A program made the translations under genes and the position numbers. A model generated the notes under the pieces. It was given only the letters and a program-made list of their open reading frames with translations, was not told the DNA's origin and did no database searches. From contig NZ_VRZA01000002.1 of NCBI RefSeq assembly GCF_008064665.1, forward strand, positions 124,001-188,000: a DNA stretch of 64,000 bases, written 5' to 3'. This document shows positions 43,870 through 52,980 of this stretch, piece after piece; the first letter of the stretch is position 1, and the number at the start of each line of letters is the position of its first letter. The stretch comes from Parahaliea maris (lineage in GTDB: Bacteria; Pseudomonadota; Gammaproteobacteria; Pseudomonadales; Halieaceae).

Positions 43870-45204
43870 TCATGCTGATTCGAGTGCCCCCCCGGTTTTC
43901 TGCCCAAGGCGCAGGGAAGGGCGGGTACCGTAGGTCAGCGCGCGCCACAGCCATTCCAGTGGCCCCATGCTGTAGCGTCGGAGCCACCACACCGAGAAGA
44001 TTGCCTGGAAGGCCCAGATAGGGAGAATCACCAGCCAGATCTCCGCCCGGTCCACCTGCTGGTGCAGGCCGAGGCCGAAGCCATACCACACCAGTACCTG
44101 GAACACCGACTGCATGAGGTAATTGGTAAAGGCCATGCGGCCGATGGCGCCGAGCACTCGCCGTAAGGCACCGAGAATATTGTAGGAAAACAGTAACTGG
44201 ACAAGTGCCAGATGGCCGATGCCGATGGCGAGCCGCCGGATGTCGTAGAGGTAGGTGAACTCCACTACAGAAAAATAGTTGAAGCCCCCGGACCACAGTG
44301 ACCAGGTACGATAGGCGCCCACGCCCAATCCCACACCGTAGCCCGCCAGCAGCAGGCTCCAACTGGTCCCGCGGGATGGCGCTACCATCAGCCCTGCGCG
44401 GTACATCAGCATGCCCAGGGCGACGGCCATCAGGCAATCGGTGAGAAAGCGCCAGAAGCTGCGAGAGGCAAAGAACCCCAGGTAGTCCTTGGCGAGCTTC
44501 TGCCACAATTCTAACGCGGTACCCTCAGTATAAAGCTCTCTTTCTTCAGTCCGTTTGGCCTCATCCGGTTGCCAGCGCACGTGGCGCTTTTCCCAGCTCT
44601 TGATGTCAGATTGCTGTTCATCATCCAGGGTGGTCCCGCTGGCCAGCTCGGCCTTGGCGCTCTGGTACTTTGCATATTGCTCTTCGGTGCTGCTCACCCA
44701 GGTGTGAGTGTTGAGCAGTTGTACGGCGAACAGGGCGGCAAACAGCACGGCGAGCCCTCGGGGTGAGAGATTGCGGAAGGCGAATAGCAGTAAGCCGCAA
44801 ATTCCGTAAAACAGCAGGATATCGTAGGGATACACGATCACCAGCATGTTGATCAGGCCAAAGCCTATGAGCAACAGCATGCGGCGCGCATGGATGTCGA
44901 GTGGGTTCAGTGTGGTGTTTTTGGCTTCCAGACGGTCGATAAACAGCAGCATGCCGGCGCCAAAGAGAATGGAGAACAGGGCACGCATGGAGCCTTCAAA
45001 AAACGTCCCCATCATCAGCCAGGACAGCAGGTCCGCGGTACTGTCACCTCCGCCAGCGGTGATGTTGAGATAGGCGCCCCCGACCAGGGCCATACCGGTG
45101 GAGTTCATGATCAGGATGCCCAGCAGGGCGAGTCCCCGTGCGGAGTCGAGCGCGTCTATGCGCTCGTTCAGCGAGGTTGGCAGTGCAGTGGGTGGAACCG
45201 ACAT
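43870..45204 (-). CDS. DUF418 (YeiB-like) membrane protein
   Basis: 444 residues starting ERIDALDSARGLALLGILIMNS, the characteristic DUF418 N-terminal segment. It has about ten hydrophobic segments and the C-terminal DUF418 domain with TNYLMQSVFQVLVWYGFGLGLHQQV and PLEWLWRALTYGTRPSLRL near the end. A charged, lysine- and glutamate-rich loop (about 180-220) interrupts the helices. These proteins are predicted inner-membrane acyltransferase-like transporters of unknown substrate. It converges with the hybrid kinase 67 bp away. The lipase gene upstream is on the same strand. Confidence 0.9.
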   Translation of the reverse strand: MSVPPTALPTSLNERIDALDSARGLALLGILIMNSTGMALVGGAYLNITAGGGDSTADLLSWLMMGTFFEGSMRALFSILFGAGMLLFIDRLEAKNTTLNPLDIHARRMLLLIGFGLINMLVIVYPYDILLFYGICGLLLFAFRNLSPRGLAVLFAALFAVQLLNTHTWVSSTEEQYAKYQSAKAELASGTTLDDEQQSDIKSWEKRHVRWQPDEAKRTEERELYTEGTALELWQKLAKDYLGFFASRSFWRFLTDCLMAVALGMLMYRAGLMVAPSRGTSWSLLLAGYGVGLGVGAYRTWSLWSGGFNYFSVVEFTYLYDIRRLAIGIGHLALVQLLFSYNILGALRRVLGAIGRMAFTNYLMQSVFQVLVWYGFGLGLHQQVDRAEIWLVILPIWAFQAIFSVWWLRRYSMGPLEWLWRALTYGTRPSLRLGQKTGGALESA

Positions 45205-45420
45205 TGGCGTTGCTCCCGAGCCGACCGTCAGGAAAATGTAGTCGAGCTTGCTAGTGAGAGCCAGGCATCAAGTACACAATTCTGTCATAAAGTGGAATGC
45301 CGGCAGGCCTGTTGGTCATTGCCGGGGCTCCAGCGGAATGCAGGCCCACAGCCGTGCGGATGCAGCATTCAGGCCGCCCGTGGCGAGGTAGACTTTCGAC
45401 AGGACGTCAAAAGCGCGAAA

Positions 45421-46629
45421 TTACGCGCCTGCGCTGACCCTGGGAACCGGAGACGGCGCCAGTGGCAGACGCGAATACGCCTCGGTCACCACGTGCAGGT
45501 AGCCCGAGATCACGCGGGACAGCGGCCACCACACTCCCGATCGTTTGAGGATCTCGTGTGCGATCACTCCCGTCTGCTGGCTGACGTGGCGCCCGATGGC
45601 GGATTGCTGCTCCGGGAAAGACAGGCCCAACAACTCAAAGTAGGCCAGGGTGTGCTGGTACAGCACCTGGGCGATCAGATTCACCGTGTCCGGTAGCAGG
45701 CGGAAGACCAGATCCTCCTTCAGCGCGCCCGGTAGCACGATGGGGCTGCTGTCGATGTGCTGGTAGTTGATGCCATTGCTGGCGGTAATCAGCGCGTCTA
45801 CGGCGCGATCCCAGAGTGCGTCCCTGCCAATTTCCGGCGTGTAGAGCGCCTTCAACTCGGTCAGTCCCGGCACATCCCAGGCGTGGGTCACCACATCCAT
45901 CGGATTGAAGATCCGGTGCAGGTGCGGGCCGAAACGCTGGTTCATGTATCCCGCAAAGGCGGCGTCACCCGGGGAGGGGCCGGCATAGGCGTAGACGTCG
46001 ATTTCGGTCAGTCCACGGGGGTCCCAGTCGCTCTGGGTATCCAACAGCCAGAGTGCGAGAGCGGGTGACAGGGCGCCTCCGAGGCTGTGCCCCGCCACAG
46101 TGAGTTTGAGTTTCTTGCGGCGTCTCTTGAGGTACCCTTCGAGGAATCCGCCCAGTGATTCATTGCTGCCCGGAGGTACCATGCCCTGCAAGGCGCGCAG
46201 GCCGGTAAGCGTGCCCCGGGAGATGGCGCCCGCCGGTTTACCGCCCGCGTAGGTCCAGGGGCGGGTCTCGTCCACGTCGAAATCCTCGGCCAGCCAGGCG
46301 TAGGCCGAGAACGGATTGGTCCCGGCGATACTGACGAAAAGCTCGTCGCCGCTACCGTGCTCGGCGACGAACATGGTGTTGGCGGGCACGGCTTCGGGAA
46401 CAGCCTGGAATACTCCCGGCCCCCAGGCGAGGTCCCAGTCACCGAGTGGTTCACTGAGTGCCATTAGAGCCCTCGCCACCAGCTTCCTCGCGTTCTCTTC
46501 CACATCGGGCCCCGAGAGTGGCGATCCCAGGTAGGGCACGAATGCCATGATGAGGTTGCGCTGTACCCTATCCAGCGTGCTGGCGCTTGTGGAACACAGA
46601 TCGGGATTGAACTTGATGCTGGGCTTCAC
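45421..46629 (-). CDS. class 3 lipase family protein
   Basis: 402 residues from GTG 46629, preceded by AGGGGGAA at ideal spacing. An ATG at 46689 lacks a ribosome site. The nucleophile elbow AGHSLGGALSPALALWLLD (about 183-201) and DVYAYAGPSPGDAAFAGYMNQRFG (about 214-237) match the lipase class 3 fold, with the acid in MDVVTHAWDV. No convincing signal peptide. It probably hydrolyses esters of fatty acids or phospholipid-like substrates. The family is broad. A 216-bp gap to the DUF418 gene shows no gene. Confidence 0.85.
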   Translation of the reverse strand: MKPSIKFNPDLCSTSASTLDRVQRNLIMAFVPYLGSPLSGPDVEENARKLVARALMALSEPLGDWDLAWGPGVFQAVPEAVPANTMFVAEHGSGDELFVSIAGTNPFSAYAWLAEDFDVDETRPWTYAGGKPAGAISRGTLTGLRALQGMVPPGSNESLGGFLEGYLKRRRKKLKLTVAGHSLGGALSPALALWLLDTQSDWDPRGLTEIDVYAYAGPSPGDAAFAGYMNQRFGPHLHRIFNPMDVVTHAWDVPGLTELKALYTPEIGRDALWDRAVDALITASNGINYQHIDSSPIVLPGALKEDLVFRLLPDTVNLIAQVLYQHTLAYFELLGLSFPEQQSAIGRHVSQQTGVIAHEILKRSGVWWPLSRVISGYLHVVTEAYSRLPLAPSPVPRVSAGA

Positions 46630-46858
46630 GATAGATTCCCCCTGACTATTGCACAGTCTGGCTGTAATACAGCGATATGAAAGTGGCAAAAGGGTGACGC
46701 GGACTGGCGGACAAGGCTGCGTCTTGGTGCGCGTTGGTTATTGCTTGCCTGCCAGAAAAAAGCATAGAAGCGAAGGCGGATAAATCAAGGCAGAATTTGA
46801 GCGGCCGGTGGATTGCGACATTTCCGGAGCCAGTAGCACCTGAACACCGACTGATGCT

Positions 46859-47398
46859 CTATTGGCTCGCGTGCTCGCGCACCTGCGCTTCGCGGTCTGG
46901 CCGCAGGCCGATGGTATAGGCTTCCTCGAGAACCTGGTCTAGAGGGCGCCCGCGACCCAGTTGGTAGGCGGCCCACATCACGGCGGCGCGGTTCCCGGAG
47001 GCGCAATGCATCAGCAGGGGCTGGTTTGCCGGGTCCTCCACCAGTTTTGCAAAACGGGCGACCGCCTCAGGAGCAGGCCAATCCCGTCCAAGCGGGATAT
47101 TAACGTAATGCATGCCGGCCTGTTCCACGGCCGTTTCCTCCGTGCCGGGTTCTTCTCCTGCAGTCCGCAGATCCACCACGGTGCGAAACCCGTGTTCAGA
47201 CAGTTCTTCTGCCGCACCGGGTTGCAGGCTGCCGGAGGTGGCGATCATGGGGCGATGGCGGTGGTAGTTTTCAATTTTCTCACTGACCCTGTCGCCAAAG
47301 GGAACATCCGCCATGGCCGCGGGTAGCAGCATGAGGCCGGTGGCCAGCGCGGCCAGTGAGCGCCGCAGGGTGACAAGGGCGGAGTGCTGGTAGTTCAT
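46859..47398 (-). CDS. secreted dual-specificity/tyrosine phosphatase-like protein
   Basis: 179 residues from ATG 47398. A longer frame to 47452 exists, but it would place 18 residues before the signal peptide. The leader ends AAMA about residue 30. The cysteine-phosphatase signature is HCASGNRAA, with catalytic C and R five residues apart, preceded by a general-acid loop around RDWPAPEAV, as in the family that resembles beta-lactamase-hydrolase-associated phosphatases. It is predicted to be periplasmic. It is divergent from the copper receptor, so a shared control region is likely. Confidence 0.82.
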   Translation of the reverse strand: MNYQHSALVTLRRSLAALATGLMLLPAAMADVPFGDRVSEKIENYHRHRPMIATSGSLQPGAAEELSEHGFRTVVDLRTAGEEPGTEETAVEQAGMHYVNIPLGRDWPAPEAVARFAKLVEDPANQPLLMHCASGNRAAVMWAAYQLGRGRPLDQVLEEAYTIGLRPDREAQVREHASQ

Positions 47399-47499
47399 CA
47401 AAGAGGTCTCCTCGGGTCTGCCTGGCTTCGTTCCAGAGTGTAGTCGCAGCATTGCGCAAAGGCGATACCGGTAGCTGTGCTCAGCACTACGACGCTCTT

Positions 47500-47547
47500 T
47501 CTACATGCGACACTCTCTACATGCGACATTCTCTACATGCGACACTA
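47500..47547 (+). repeat. 16-bp tandem repeat, three copies, upstream of the copper receptor
   Basis: TCTACATGCGACACTC and two near-copies (47500-47515, 47516-47531, 47532-47547) with no spacer. They occupy the divergent promoter region between the phosphatase and the receptor gene, which suggests a regulator array. The 16-bp period does not match full helical turns, so binding on one DNA face is not favoured. Coding in frame with the receptor is possible if an upstream start is used. Confidence 0.75.
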
Positions 47548-47611
47548 TGTCACACGCCCCTGCGGCAGTGCGCTGCTACCATGCCTGGCTCCTTCAGTTG
47601 TACTGGTTCCG

Positions 47612-49732
47612 ATGATGCGCATGCGATTACGTCCCCTGTCCCGACCCTCGCTCTCTGCCACGCTTTGTGCTGCGTTGGCCTGCGCTGTTCCCTCCGTATC
47701 GATGGGCGGGGACGCACTGGAGGAGATGATCGTTACCGCGGTGCGGATGGATAAACCACTGCGCCTCGTCACCGATCCGCTGAAGCCCCGTCAGCCACTG
47801 CCGGCGAGTGACGGCGCCGGTTACCTGAAGTCCATCCCAGGATTCTCGGTCATCCGCAAGGGCGGGTCGGACGGCGACCCTGTGTTGCGTGGTATGGCGG
47901 GATCCCGCCTGTCCATGTTGCTGGATGGAGACGTCATTCTTGGTGGTTGCAGCAATCGCATGGATCCTCCAACGGCCTACATATTTCCTGAAACGCTCGA
48001 TGTCATCGAAGTGATCAAGGGCCCTCAGAGCGTGCGCTACGGGCCGGGTAACTCCGCTGGCGTGGTGGTATTTGAACGGGATAACCAGCGTCCGGAGGAG
48101 GCCGGCTGGAGCGGTCATGCCAGTTTGCTTTCCGCAAGTGCCGAAAGGCTCGATGGCATGCTGGACGCGCGCTACACCAATCGCGATTTCACCCTGCGTA
48201 CCACCGGGTCCAGCACCTCTGCGGAAAACTACGAGGATGGTGACGGCACCGAGGTTCACTCCCGCTACGAGCGTTGGACGGCCCAGGTCGATTTCGCCTG
48301 GACCCCGGACGATGACACCCGGCTGGAAATGGGCGCAGGCTTCAGTGACGGCGAAGCGGCCTATGCCGATCGTGGCGTGGATGGCTCCCTGTTCCAGCGC
48401 GAGGCTTACAGCGCCAGCTTCGAGAAGCGAAACCTCGGTTCTCTTCTGGATAGCATTGAGGTGGCCGCTTACCATAACTATGTTGATCATGTGATGGACA
48501 ACTACAGCCTGCGGGAACCCGCCGCCATGATGGCCTCGCGGATGGCGATGAACCCGGACCGGGAGACACGGGGGGGCAGGCTGGTTGTCGGCCTGACACC
48601 CGCGGCTACCGTCGATGTCACCCTGGGAGGTGACCTGCAGCGCAATGACCACAGCAATCGCAGCAGCATGAACCAGGACATGGTTGATTATCGCGACCTG
48701 GCACGTGAACCGGATGCCCGGTTTGAACAGGCCGGCCTGTTTACCGAGGTGAACTGGCGAGCGACGGAAGCCAGTCGCTGGCTGGCGGGTGCCCGTGTCG
48801 ATCAGTGGGAGGTGAGTGATTTACGCAGCGAAGTCGCCCTTTCGATGATGTCATCGGTCCCCAATCCCACCTCCGGAGAGTCTCGCGATCAGAGTCTCTA
48901 CAGTGGTTTCATGCGCTTTGAGCGGGATTTCGACAGTCCGGGAACCTATGCCACAACAGCGTACGCCGGTATTGGCCATAGTGAACGTTTTCCCGATTAC
49001 TGGGAAATGATTGCCAAAGAGACTACGGACTCCGTCAGCGCATTGGGCATCGATCCCGAGAAAACCACCCAACTCGATGTGGGACTCCTCTATAACGCTG
49101 ACCGCTTCAGCGCGGGGCTGTCCCTGTTCTACAACGAAATCGATGACTTCCTGCTGATCGAATCCGGCTTCGAGAAGCCCGCGGTTATGGGGGCCATGCC
49201 GATGAATGCCATGGCGACGAACTCCATGGCCGCCACTCGTGAAACCACCGTGGTGCGTAATATTGCCGCGCGCTCCTGGGGGTTGGAGTGGGATATGGCT
49301 TACCGTCTCACTGAGCGGCTGCGTCTGGAGGGCTCCCTGGCCGCCGTTCGCGGTGCCAATGACAGCGACGGAGAGACCCTGCCTCAGTTGCCACCACTGG
49401 AGATGCGTATGGGGCTTACCTACGAACGCAGCAACTGGTCTGCAGGCATGTTGTGGCGGGCGATCGCCGCCCAGGACCGGGTCGATCCGGGCCGCGGGAA
49501 TATTGTGGGCCAGGACTTCGGGCCGACCGACAGTGCCGATGTGCTGTCGCTGAATGTTGGCTGGCAGCCAGCGGCCTCCCTGCTGGTGACTGCGGGAGTG
49601 GATAACTTACTGGATGCAACCTACGCCGAGCACATCAGCCGGGCCGGCGCCACCGTGCAGGGCTTCGATCAACTCGCGCGCATCAATGAGCCGGGGCGCA
49701 CGTTCTGGTTGAAGGCGAGTTACAGCTTCTAA
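47612..49732 (+). CDS. oprC: TonB-dependent copper receptor (OprC family)
   Basis: 706 residues from ATG 47612. 47615 and 47621 are alternative starts, and an earlier start at 47477 would place repeats in coding sequence. The plug contains GGCSNRMDPPTAYIFPETLDVIEVIKGPQSVRYGPGNSAGVVVFERD, hallmark of OprC/NosA-type receptors, with the CXXXM copper ligands C113 and M117. The HXM ligands follow as H293-V-M295 in YVDHVMDNYSL. Two methionine-rich loops, AMMASRMAMN (about 301-310) and MGAMPMNAMATNSM (about 525), add soft-metal sites. The barrel ends in SYSF. It imports copper across the outer membrane. The leader lies in MRMRLRPLSRPSLSATLCAALACAVPS. Confidence 0.9.
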   Translation: MMRMRLRPLSRPSLSATLCAALACAVPSVSMGGDALEEMIVTAVRMDKPLRLVTDPLKPRQPLPASDGAGYLKSIPGFSVIRKGGSDGDPVLRGMAGSRLSMLLDGDVILGGCSNRMDPPTAYIFPETLDVIEVIKGPQSVRYGPGNSAGVVVFERDNQRPEEAGWSGHASLLSASAERLDGMLDARYTNRDFTLRTTGSSTSAENYEDGDGTEVHSRYERWTAQVDFAWTPDDDTRLEMGAGFSDGEAAYADRGVDGSLFQREAYSASFEKRNLGSLLDSIEVAAYHNYVDHVMDNYSLREPAAMMASRMAMNPDRETRGGRLVVGLTPAATVDVTLGGDLQRNDHSNRSSMNQDMVDYRDLAREPDARFEQAGLFTEVNWRATEASRWLAGARVDQWEVSDLRSEVALSMMSSVPNPTSGESRDQSLYSGFMRFERDFDSPGTYATTAYAGIGHSERFPDYWEMIAKETTDSVSALGIDPEKTTQLDVGLLYNADRFSAGLSLFYNEIDDFLLIESGFEKPAVMGAMPMNAMATNSMAATRETTVVRNIAARSWGLEWDMAYRLTERLRLEGSLAAVRGANDSDGETLPQLPPLEMRMGLTYERSNWSAGMLWRAIAAQDRVDPGRGNIVGQDFGPTDSADVLSLNVGWQPAASLLVTAGVDNLLDATYAEHISRAGATVQGFDQLARINEPGRTFWLKASYSF

Positions 49733-49766
49733 CCAGGGGTACCACCGGATTCTGTCGTGCTGGCAG

Positions 49767-50793
49767 TCAGTTATCCCGCCGCCAGCGCGCCGGCGAGCAG
49801 CCGTGCCAGCGGCGGAAGGCGCGGCCGAAATTGGCCGGTTCCCGGTAGCCCAGTAGCTCCCCCACCTCGGCCACGCGCAGGCCAGCATTGCCCAGCAGGG
49901 CGCCGGCGAGTTCCCGCCGTTGTTGTTCCATGATCTCCCGGTAGCTGGTGCCTTCCGCTCGCAGCCTGCGGATCAGGGTGCGTTCTGTCATGTGCATATC
50001 CGCGGCGATACCGGCCAGGGTTGGTGGTGGCCCCGGCGGTTTTTCCCTGCGTATCAATTGGTCAAAGTGGTTACTCAGCATGTTGCTGACGGCCCAGGTC
50101 GTGCTGCCACCCTGTTCCCTGCTGGCGATGATCTCCCGGCAGCGCAGGGTATTGAGACGGTAGGTAACTTCATCGTGCAGGGGGGAGGGCAGTGCACACC
50201 AGGTGACCGGCAGGGAAATGGACACGCGGGGGGCGTCGAAGATGACCTGTGCCTGGTAGGTCGCCGTAAAGTTTTCCAGGTCGGGGGGGCGGCGGCCCGG
50301 TGAATCGTACCTCGACATTGTGCCCCACAGGATGGCCGAGGATGGTAGCGAGCAGCGACTCGGCAATACGCATGACAACCTGCGCCATGCGTTCGCCAAA
50401 CACCGCGTCGCCGGTGAGGTCATCGAGGAACAGAAAATAGCGGCGTTCGGCTTCACCTTCTTCAATACGCATGGCCGAGTTGCGGGCCGGATACAGGTTG
50501 CCCAGGACTGCTAGCGCAGCGCCCAGGGTGGGCGCGCTGAGGGCGGCGAAGCCCAGCGGGCCGTGAGAGCTGATATTGAACAGGGCCCCCAGTGCCGGTG
50601 CCCAGGCACGTCCGGGTTGTGCGCGCTCAAGGTTATTGAACATCAAGGCCAGCGTTTCCCAGGGGATAAAGTCCTCCCGCTCCAGATCGATGGCAGTCAC
50701 CCTGGTGCCGGCGAGGGCCGCCGCCGGCGTCAGCCATTCGGAGCGCAGAATCAGCCTGGCGTAGGCGGTGGAAATTTCGAGGTTTCGGGCCAT
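49767..50793 (-). pseudogene. AraC family regulator broken by a one-base frameshift in a G7 run
   Basis: Two overlapping minus-strand frames encode one AraC protein. The first runs from ATG 50793 (MARNLEISTAYARLIL) through the effector domain to VEVRFTGPPPP. The second resumes at DLENFTATYQAQVIFDAPR and ends with AraC helix-turn-helix units (TERTLIRRLRAEGTSYREIMEQQRREL and EVGELLGYREPANFGRAFRRWHGCSPARWRR). The frames differ by one base, and the junction is a run of seven G at 50283-50289. One base fewer would join them exactly. The gene is divergent from alkB and is its likely regulator. It may be a true mutation, a phase-variable run or a sequencing error. Confidence 0.85.
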
Positions 50794-50808
50794 ACTGTTG
50801 GAGCAAGT

Positions 50809-50843
50809 GTCATTAAATGACCAGAATATCGTCATTTAATGAA
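50809..50843. promoter_or_regulatory. paired operator-like palindromes in the araC-alkB spacer
   Basis: GTCATTAAATGAC (50809-50821) is a perfect 13-bp palindrome around a central A. GTCATTTAATGAA (50831-50843) is a one-mismatch copy. Their centres are 22 bp apart, two helical turns, on one DNA face. They lie just upstream of the AraC gene and about 65-95 bp ahead of alkB, so they are good candidates for the binding sites that control both. Confidence 0.6.
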
Positions 50844-50905
50844 ATCGGGCAAGAGGACGCTCTCACCTAGACTATCCTTTATCCAATAACGATAAGGATT
50901 GCTTC

Positions 50906-52096
50906 ATGATTACCTACACCCTGGACCACCCCGAGCGCGGCCATATCGAATACCGGGACCGCAAACGCTACCTCTGGCTGTCGTCGCTGTTCATGCCCCT
51001 GTTTCCGCTACTAGGCGTCCTGCTTTACTTTGGCACCGGTTCACAGTGGGCGTTGGCGGTGCCCCTGGTCTTCAGCTACCTGATTATTCCCTGCCTGGAT
51101 TACTTACTGGGCTCTGATGAAAACAATCCCCCGGAAGAAATCGTGCCGCAGCTCGAGGCGGATCGTTACTACCGGGTGCTGACGTGGATCACGGTGCCGA
51201 TGCACTTTATCGTGCTGATCGCCATTGCCTGGTTTGTCGGTACCCAGCCCCTCACCGCCTGGTCGGTGTTGGCGTTGGCGATCACCGCCGGTAGCTACAG
51301 CGGGCTGGGGATCAATACCGCCCACGAACTGGGACACAAAAAACCGGCCTTTGAACGTTGGCTGGCGCGGGTGGTGCTGGCCGTGCCGGCCTACGGGCAT
51401 TTCTGCGTGGAACATAACCGGGGGCATCACAAGGACGTCGCCACTCCCGAGGATCCCGCCAGCTCCCGCATGGGCGAGAACATCTACCAGTTTGCCTTGC
51501 GCGAAATTCCCGGCGCCTTCCGCCGCGGGTGGGAAGTGGAGCGCGAGCGCCTGGCACGCCAGGGCCGGTCGGTCTGGTCGCTGCATAACGAAGTGCTGCA
51601 ATCCTACGCGCTCAGTGCAGTGCTCCAGGGCGCCCTGATCTTTGCCTTCGGCTGGATCATGTTGCCCTTCCTGCTGATCCACAATGTCTGGGCCTGGTTC
51701 CAACTCACCAGTGCCAACTACATCGAGCACTACGGCCTGCTGCGCCTGAAGGACAGCAACGGCCGTTACGAGCGCTGCCAGCCCCATCACAGCTGGAACG
51801 CGAACTACATCTTCAGCAATATCGTTCTGTTCCACCTGGAACGGCATTCCGACCACCACGCCAATCCGACGCGGCGTTACCAGAGCCTGCGCAATTTCGA
51901 TGACATTCCGGAGCTGCCCAATGGCTATTACGGTATGTACCTGCTGGCTTACGTCCCCTGGCTGTGGTTCCGCGTGATGGATCCGAGGGTGCTGGCGCTG
52001 CCGCACATCCACGGTAACCTGAACCGGGTGAATATCGATCCCGCCCACCGCGACCGGATTCTGGCTCGCTACGGTGCCGGCGGCGTCACCGCCTGA
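50906..52096 (+). CDS. alkB: alkane 1-monooxygenase
   Basis: 396 residues, ATG 50906 with AAGGA upstream. An integral-membrane non-haem diiron hydroxylase: the histidine boxes are HELGH (140-144), EHNRGHH (169-175), and HSDHH (314-318), plus the AlkB signature NYIEHYGLLR (271-280) that separates true alkane hydroxylases from related desaturases. Six hydrophobic segments are expected. It oxidises the terminal methyl of medium-chain alkanes to 1-alkanols, taking electrons from the rubredoxin encoded 10 bp downstream. Length is typical of AlkB. A divergent, frameshifted AraC gene and paired operator-like repeats lie upstream. Confidence 0.97.
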   Translation: MITYTLDHPERGHIEYRDRKRYLWLSSLFMPLFPLLGVLLYFGTGSQWALAVPLVFSYLIIPCLDYLLGSDENNPPEEIVPQLEADRYYRVLTWITVPMHFIVLIAIAWFVGTQPLTAWSVLALAITAGSYSGLGINTAHELGHKKPAFERWLARVVLAVPAYGHFCVEHNRGHHKDVATPEDPASSRMGENIYQFALREIPGAFRRGWEVERERLARQGRSVWSLHNEVLQSYALSAVLQGALIFAFGWIMLPFLLIHNVWAWFQLTSANYIEHYGLLRLKDSNGRYERCQPHHSWNANYIFSNIVLFHLERHSDHHANPTRRYQSLRNFDDIPELPNGYYGMYLLAYVPWLWFRVMDPRVLALPHIHGNLNRVNIDPAHRDRILARYGAGGVTA

Positions 52097-52106
52097 GGAA
52101 CCCACC

Positions 52107-52274
52107 ATGAGCCGTTATCGCTGCCCGGGCTGTGATTATGTCTACGACGAGGCGCAGGGCGACGAGCATGAGGGCTACCCGCCGGGTACGCCCTTCGACC
52201 AGTTGCCCGATGACTTTACCTGCCCCGATTGTTCGGTCCGGGAAAAAAGCGATTTCGAGCCCTTGCCCGACTGA
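52107..52274 (+). CDS. rubredoxin (AlkG-type electron carrier)
   Basis: 55 residues from ATG 52107. Iron ligands C6 and C9 (CPGC) and C39 and C42 (CPDC) surround the conserved core GYPPGTPFDQLPDDF, and the C-terminal SVREKSDFEPL is common in AlkG proteins. An earlier in-frame ATG at 52074 would only add alkB-overlapping residues. It carries electrons from an NADH-rubredoxin reductase, not seen in this window, to AlkB. It lies 10 bp after alkB, in the same operon. Confidence 0.95.
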   Translation: MSRYRCPGCDYVYDEAQGDEHEGYPPGTPFDQLPDDFTCPDCSVREKSDFEPLPD

Positions 52275-52329
52275 TGGCGGCGGCCAATGGCGACAGCCCG
52301 CCGTGAAAATAGACTTGCGTTTGTTGGCA

Positions 52330-52695
52330 TCAGCGGGGAATGGAACATGGCGGGTCTCCTGGTGGATTTTGACTACCCAGTCTATGTGCATCGACGATAC
52401 CCGCCACCCAGAAAACGGCGAACGCCAGTGAGGCCATTTGTAGCGTATTACTGCCCGCGTGTACCCGGGACATGGTTTCCTGGGTCAGTATCAGCAGGTC
52501 GGGCGGCAGCGCCCCCGACTCGAGTTCGGCAACCAGCTCCCGGGTGATAGCGAACACGGTGGACACCAGCAGGTAGAGGGGCACCAGGGAGGCGAGTGCC
52601 AGGCTCAGCCCGCGCCACCAGCGACCGAGGTAGCAGTGGCCCACTCCGGGAAAGACCAGGGCCGAGAGCAGAGCGGCGCGGGAGGCCCTATCCAT
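52330..52695 (-). CDS. small membrane protein of unknown function
   Basis: 121 residues with three or four hydrophobic segments (residues about 7-25, 29-52, 84-106). The opening ALLSALVFPGVGHCYLGRWWRG resembles the glycine-rich start of TM2-like and PepSY-neighbour membrane proteins, but I do not assign a family. It converges with the rubredoxin gene and follows the next minus-strand gene by 15 bp, so the two are probably co-transcribed with the Lrp gene. Confidence 0.6.
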   Translation of the reverse strand: MDRASRAALLSALVFPGVGHCYLGRWWRGLSLALASLVPLYLLVSTVFAITRELVAELESGALPPDLLILTQETMSRVHAGSNTLQMASLAFAVFWVAGIVDAHRLGSQNPPGDPPCSIPR

Positions 52696-52710
52696 GATAG
52701 TCCGGCCGGC

Positions 52711-52980
52711 TCAGCGCCCGACCAGGCGGGTCCACAGCCGGCTGCCTCCGCGGTACAGGAGGAAGGCGAACGGTGAACACAACAGGGCGAGCAGGGTGAA
52801 CAGCAGCGGGAGACCCAGCACCAGCCAGGGGCCGTCGGTGCGGGAGATGTCGATATCGAGGCTGATGCTGCCCTCGACGCCACCCACCACCAGCAGGAGG
52901 GCGGTGAGTACCAGGCCGAGTGTCAGCATGAACAGGCCGGTGTGGCGCAATTGCGCCCCCAGCAACTGTCGGAAGGTCAT
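52711..52980 (-). CDS. small two-helix membrane protein of unknown function
   Basis: 89 residues with two membrane segments (about 15-35 and 51-75) separated by a charged outside-type loop SISLDIDISRTDGP. The start overlaps the stop of the Lrp gene by 4 nt, suggesting translational coupling. No recognised family. Confidence 0.6.
   Translation of the reverse strand: MTFRQLLGAQLRHTGLFMLTLGLVLTALLLVVGGVEGSISLDIDISRTDGPWLVLGLPLLFTLLALLCSPFAFLLYRGGSRLWTRLVGR

Noticed and set aside
47500-47547. CRISPR array
   Set aside because: Repeats are 16 bp with no spacers, only three copies and no cas genes nearby.
47477-47611. Earlier start for the copper receptor at 47477
   Set aside because: It would translate the 16-bp repeats and place about 45 residues before a recognisable signal peptide. 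ATG 47612 gives a normal leader.
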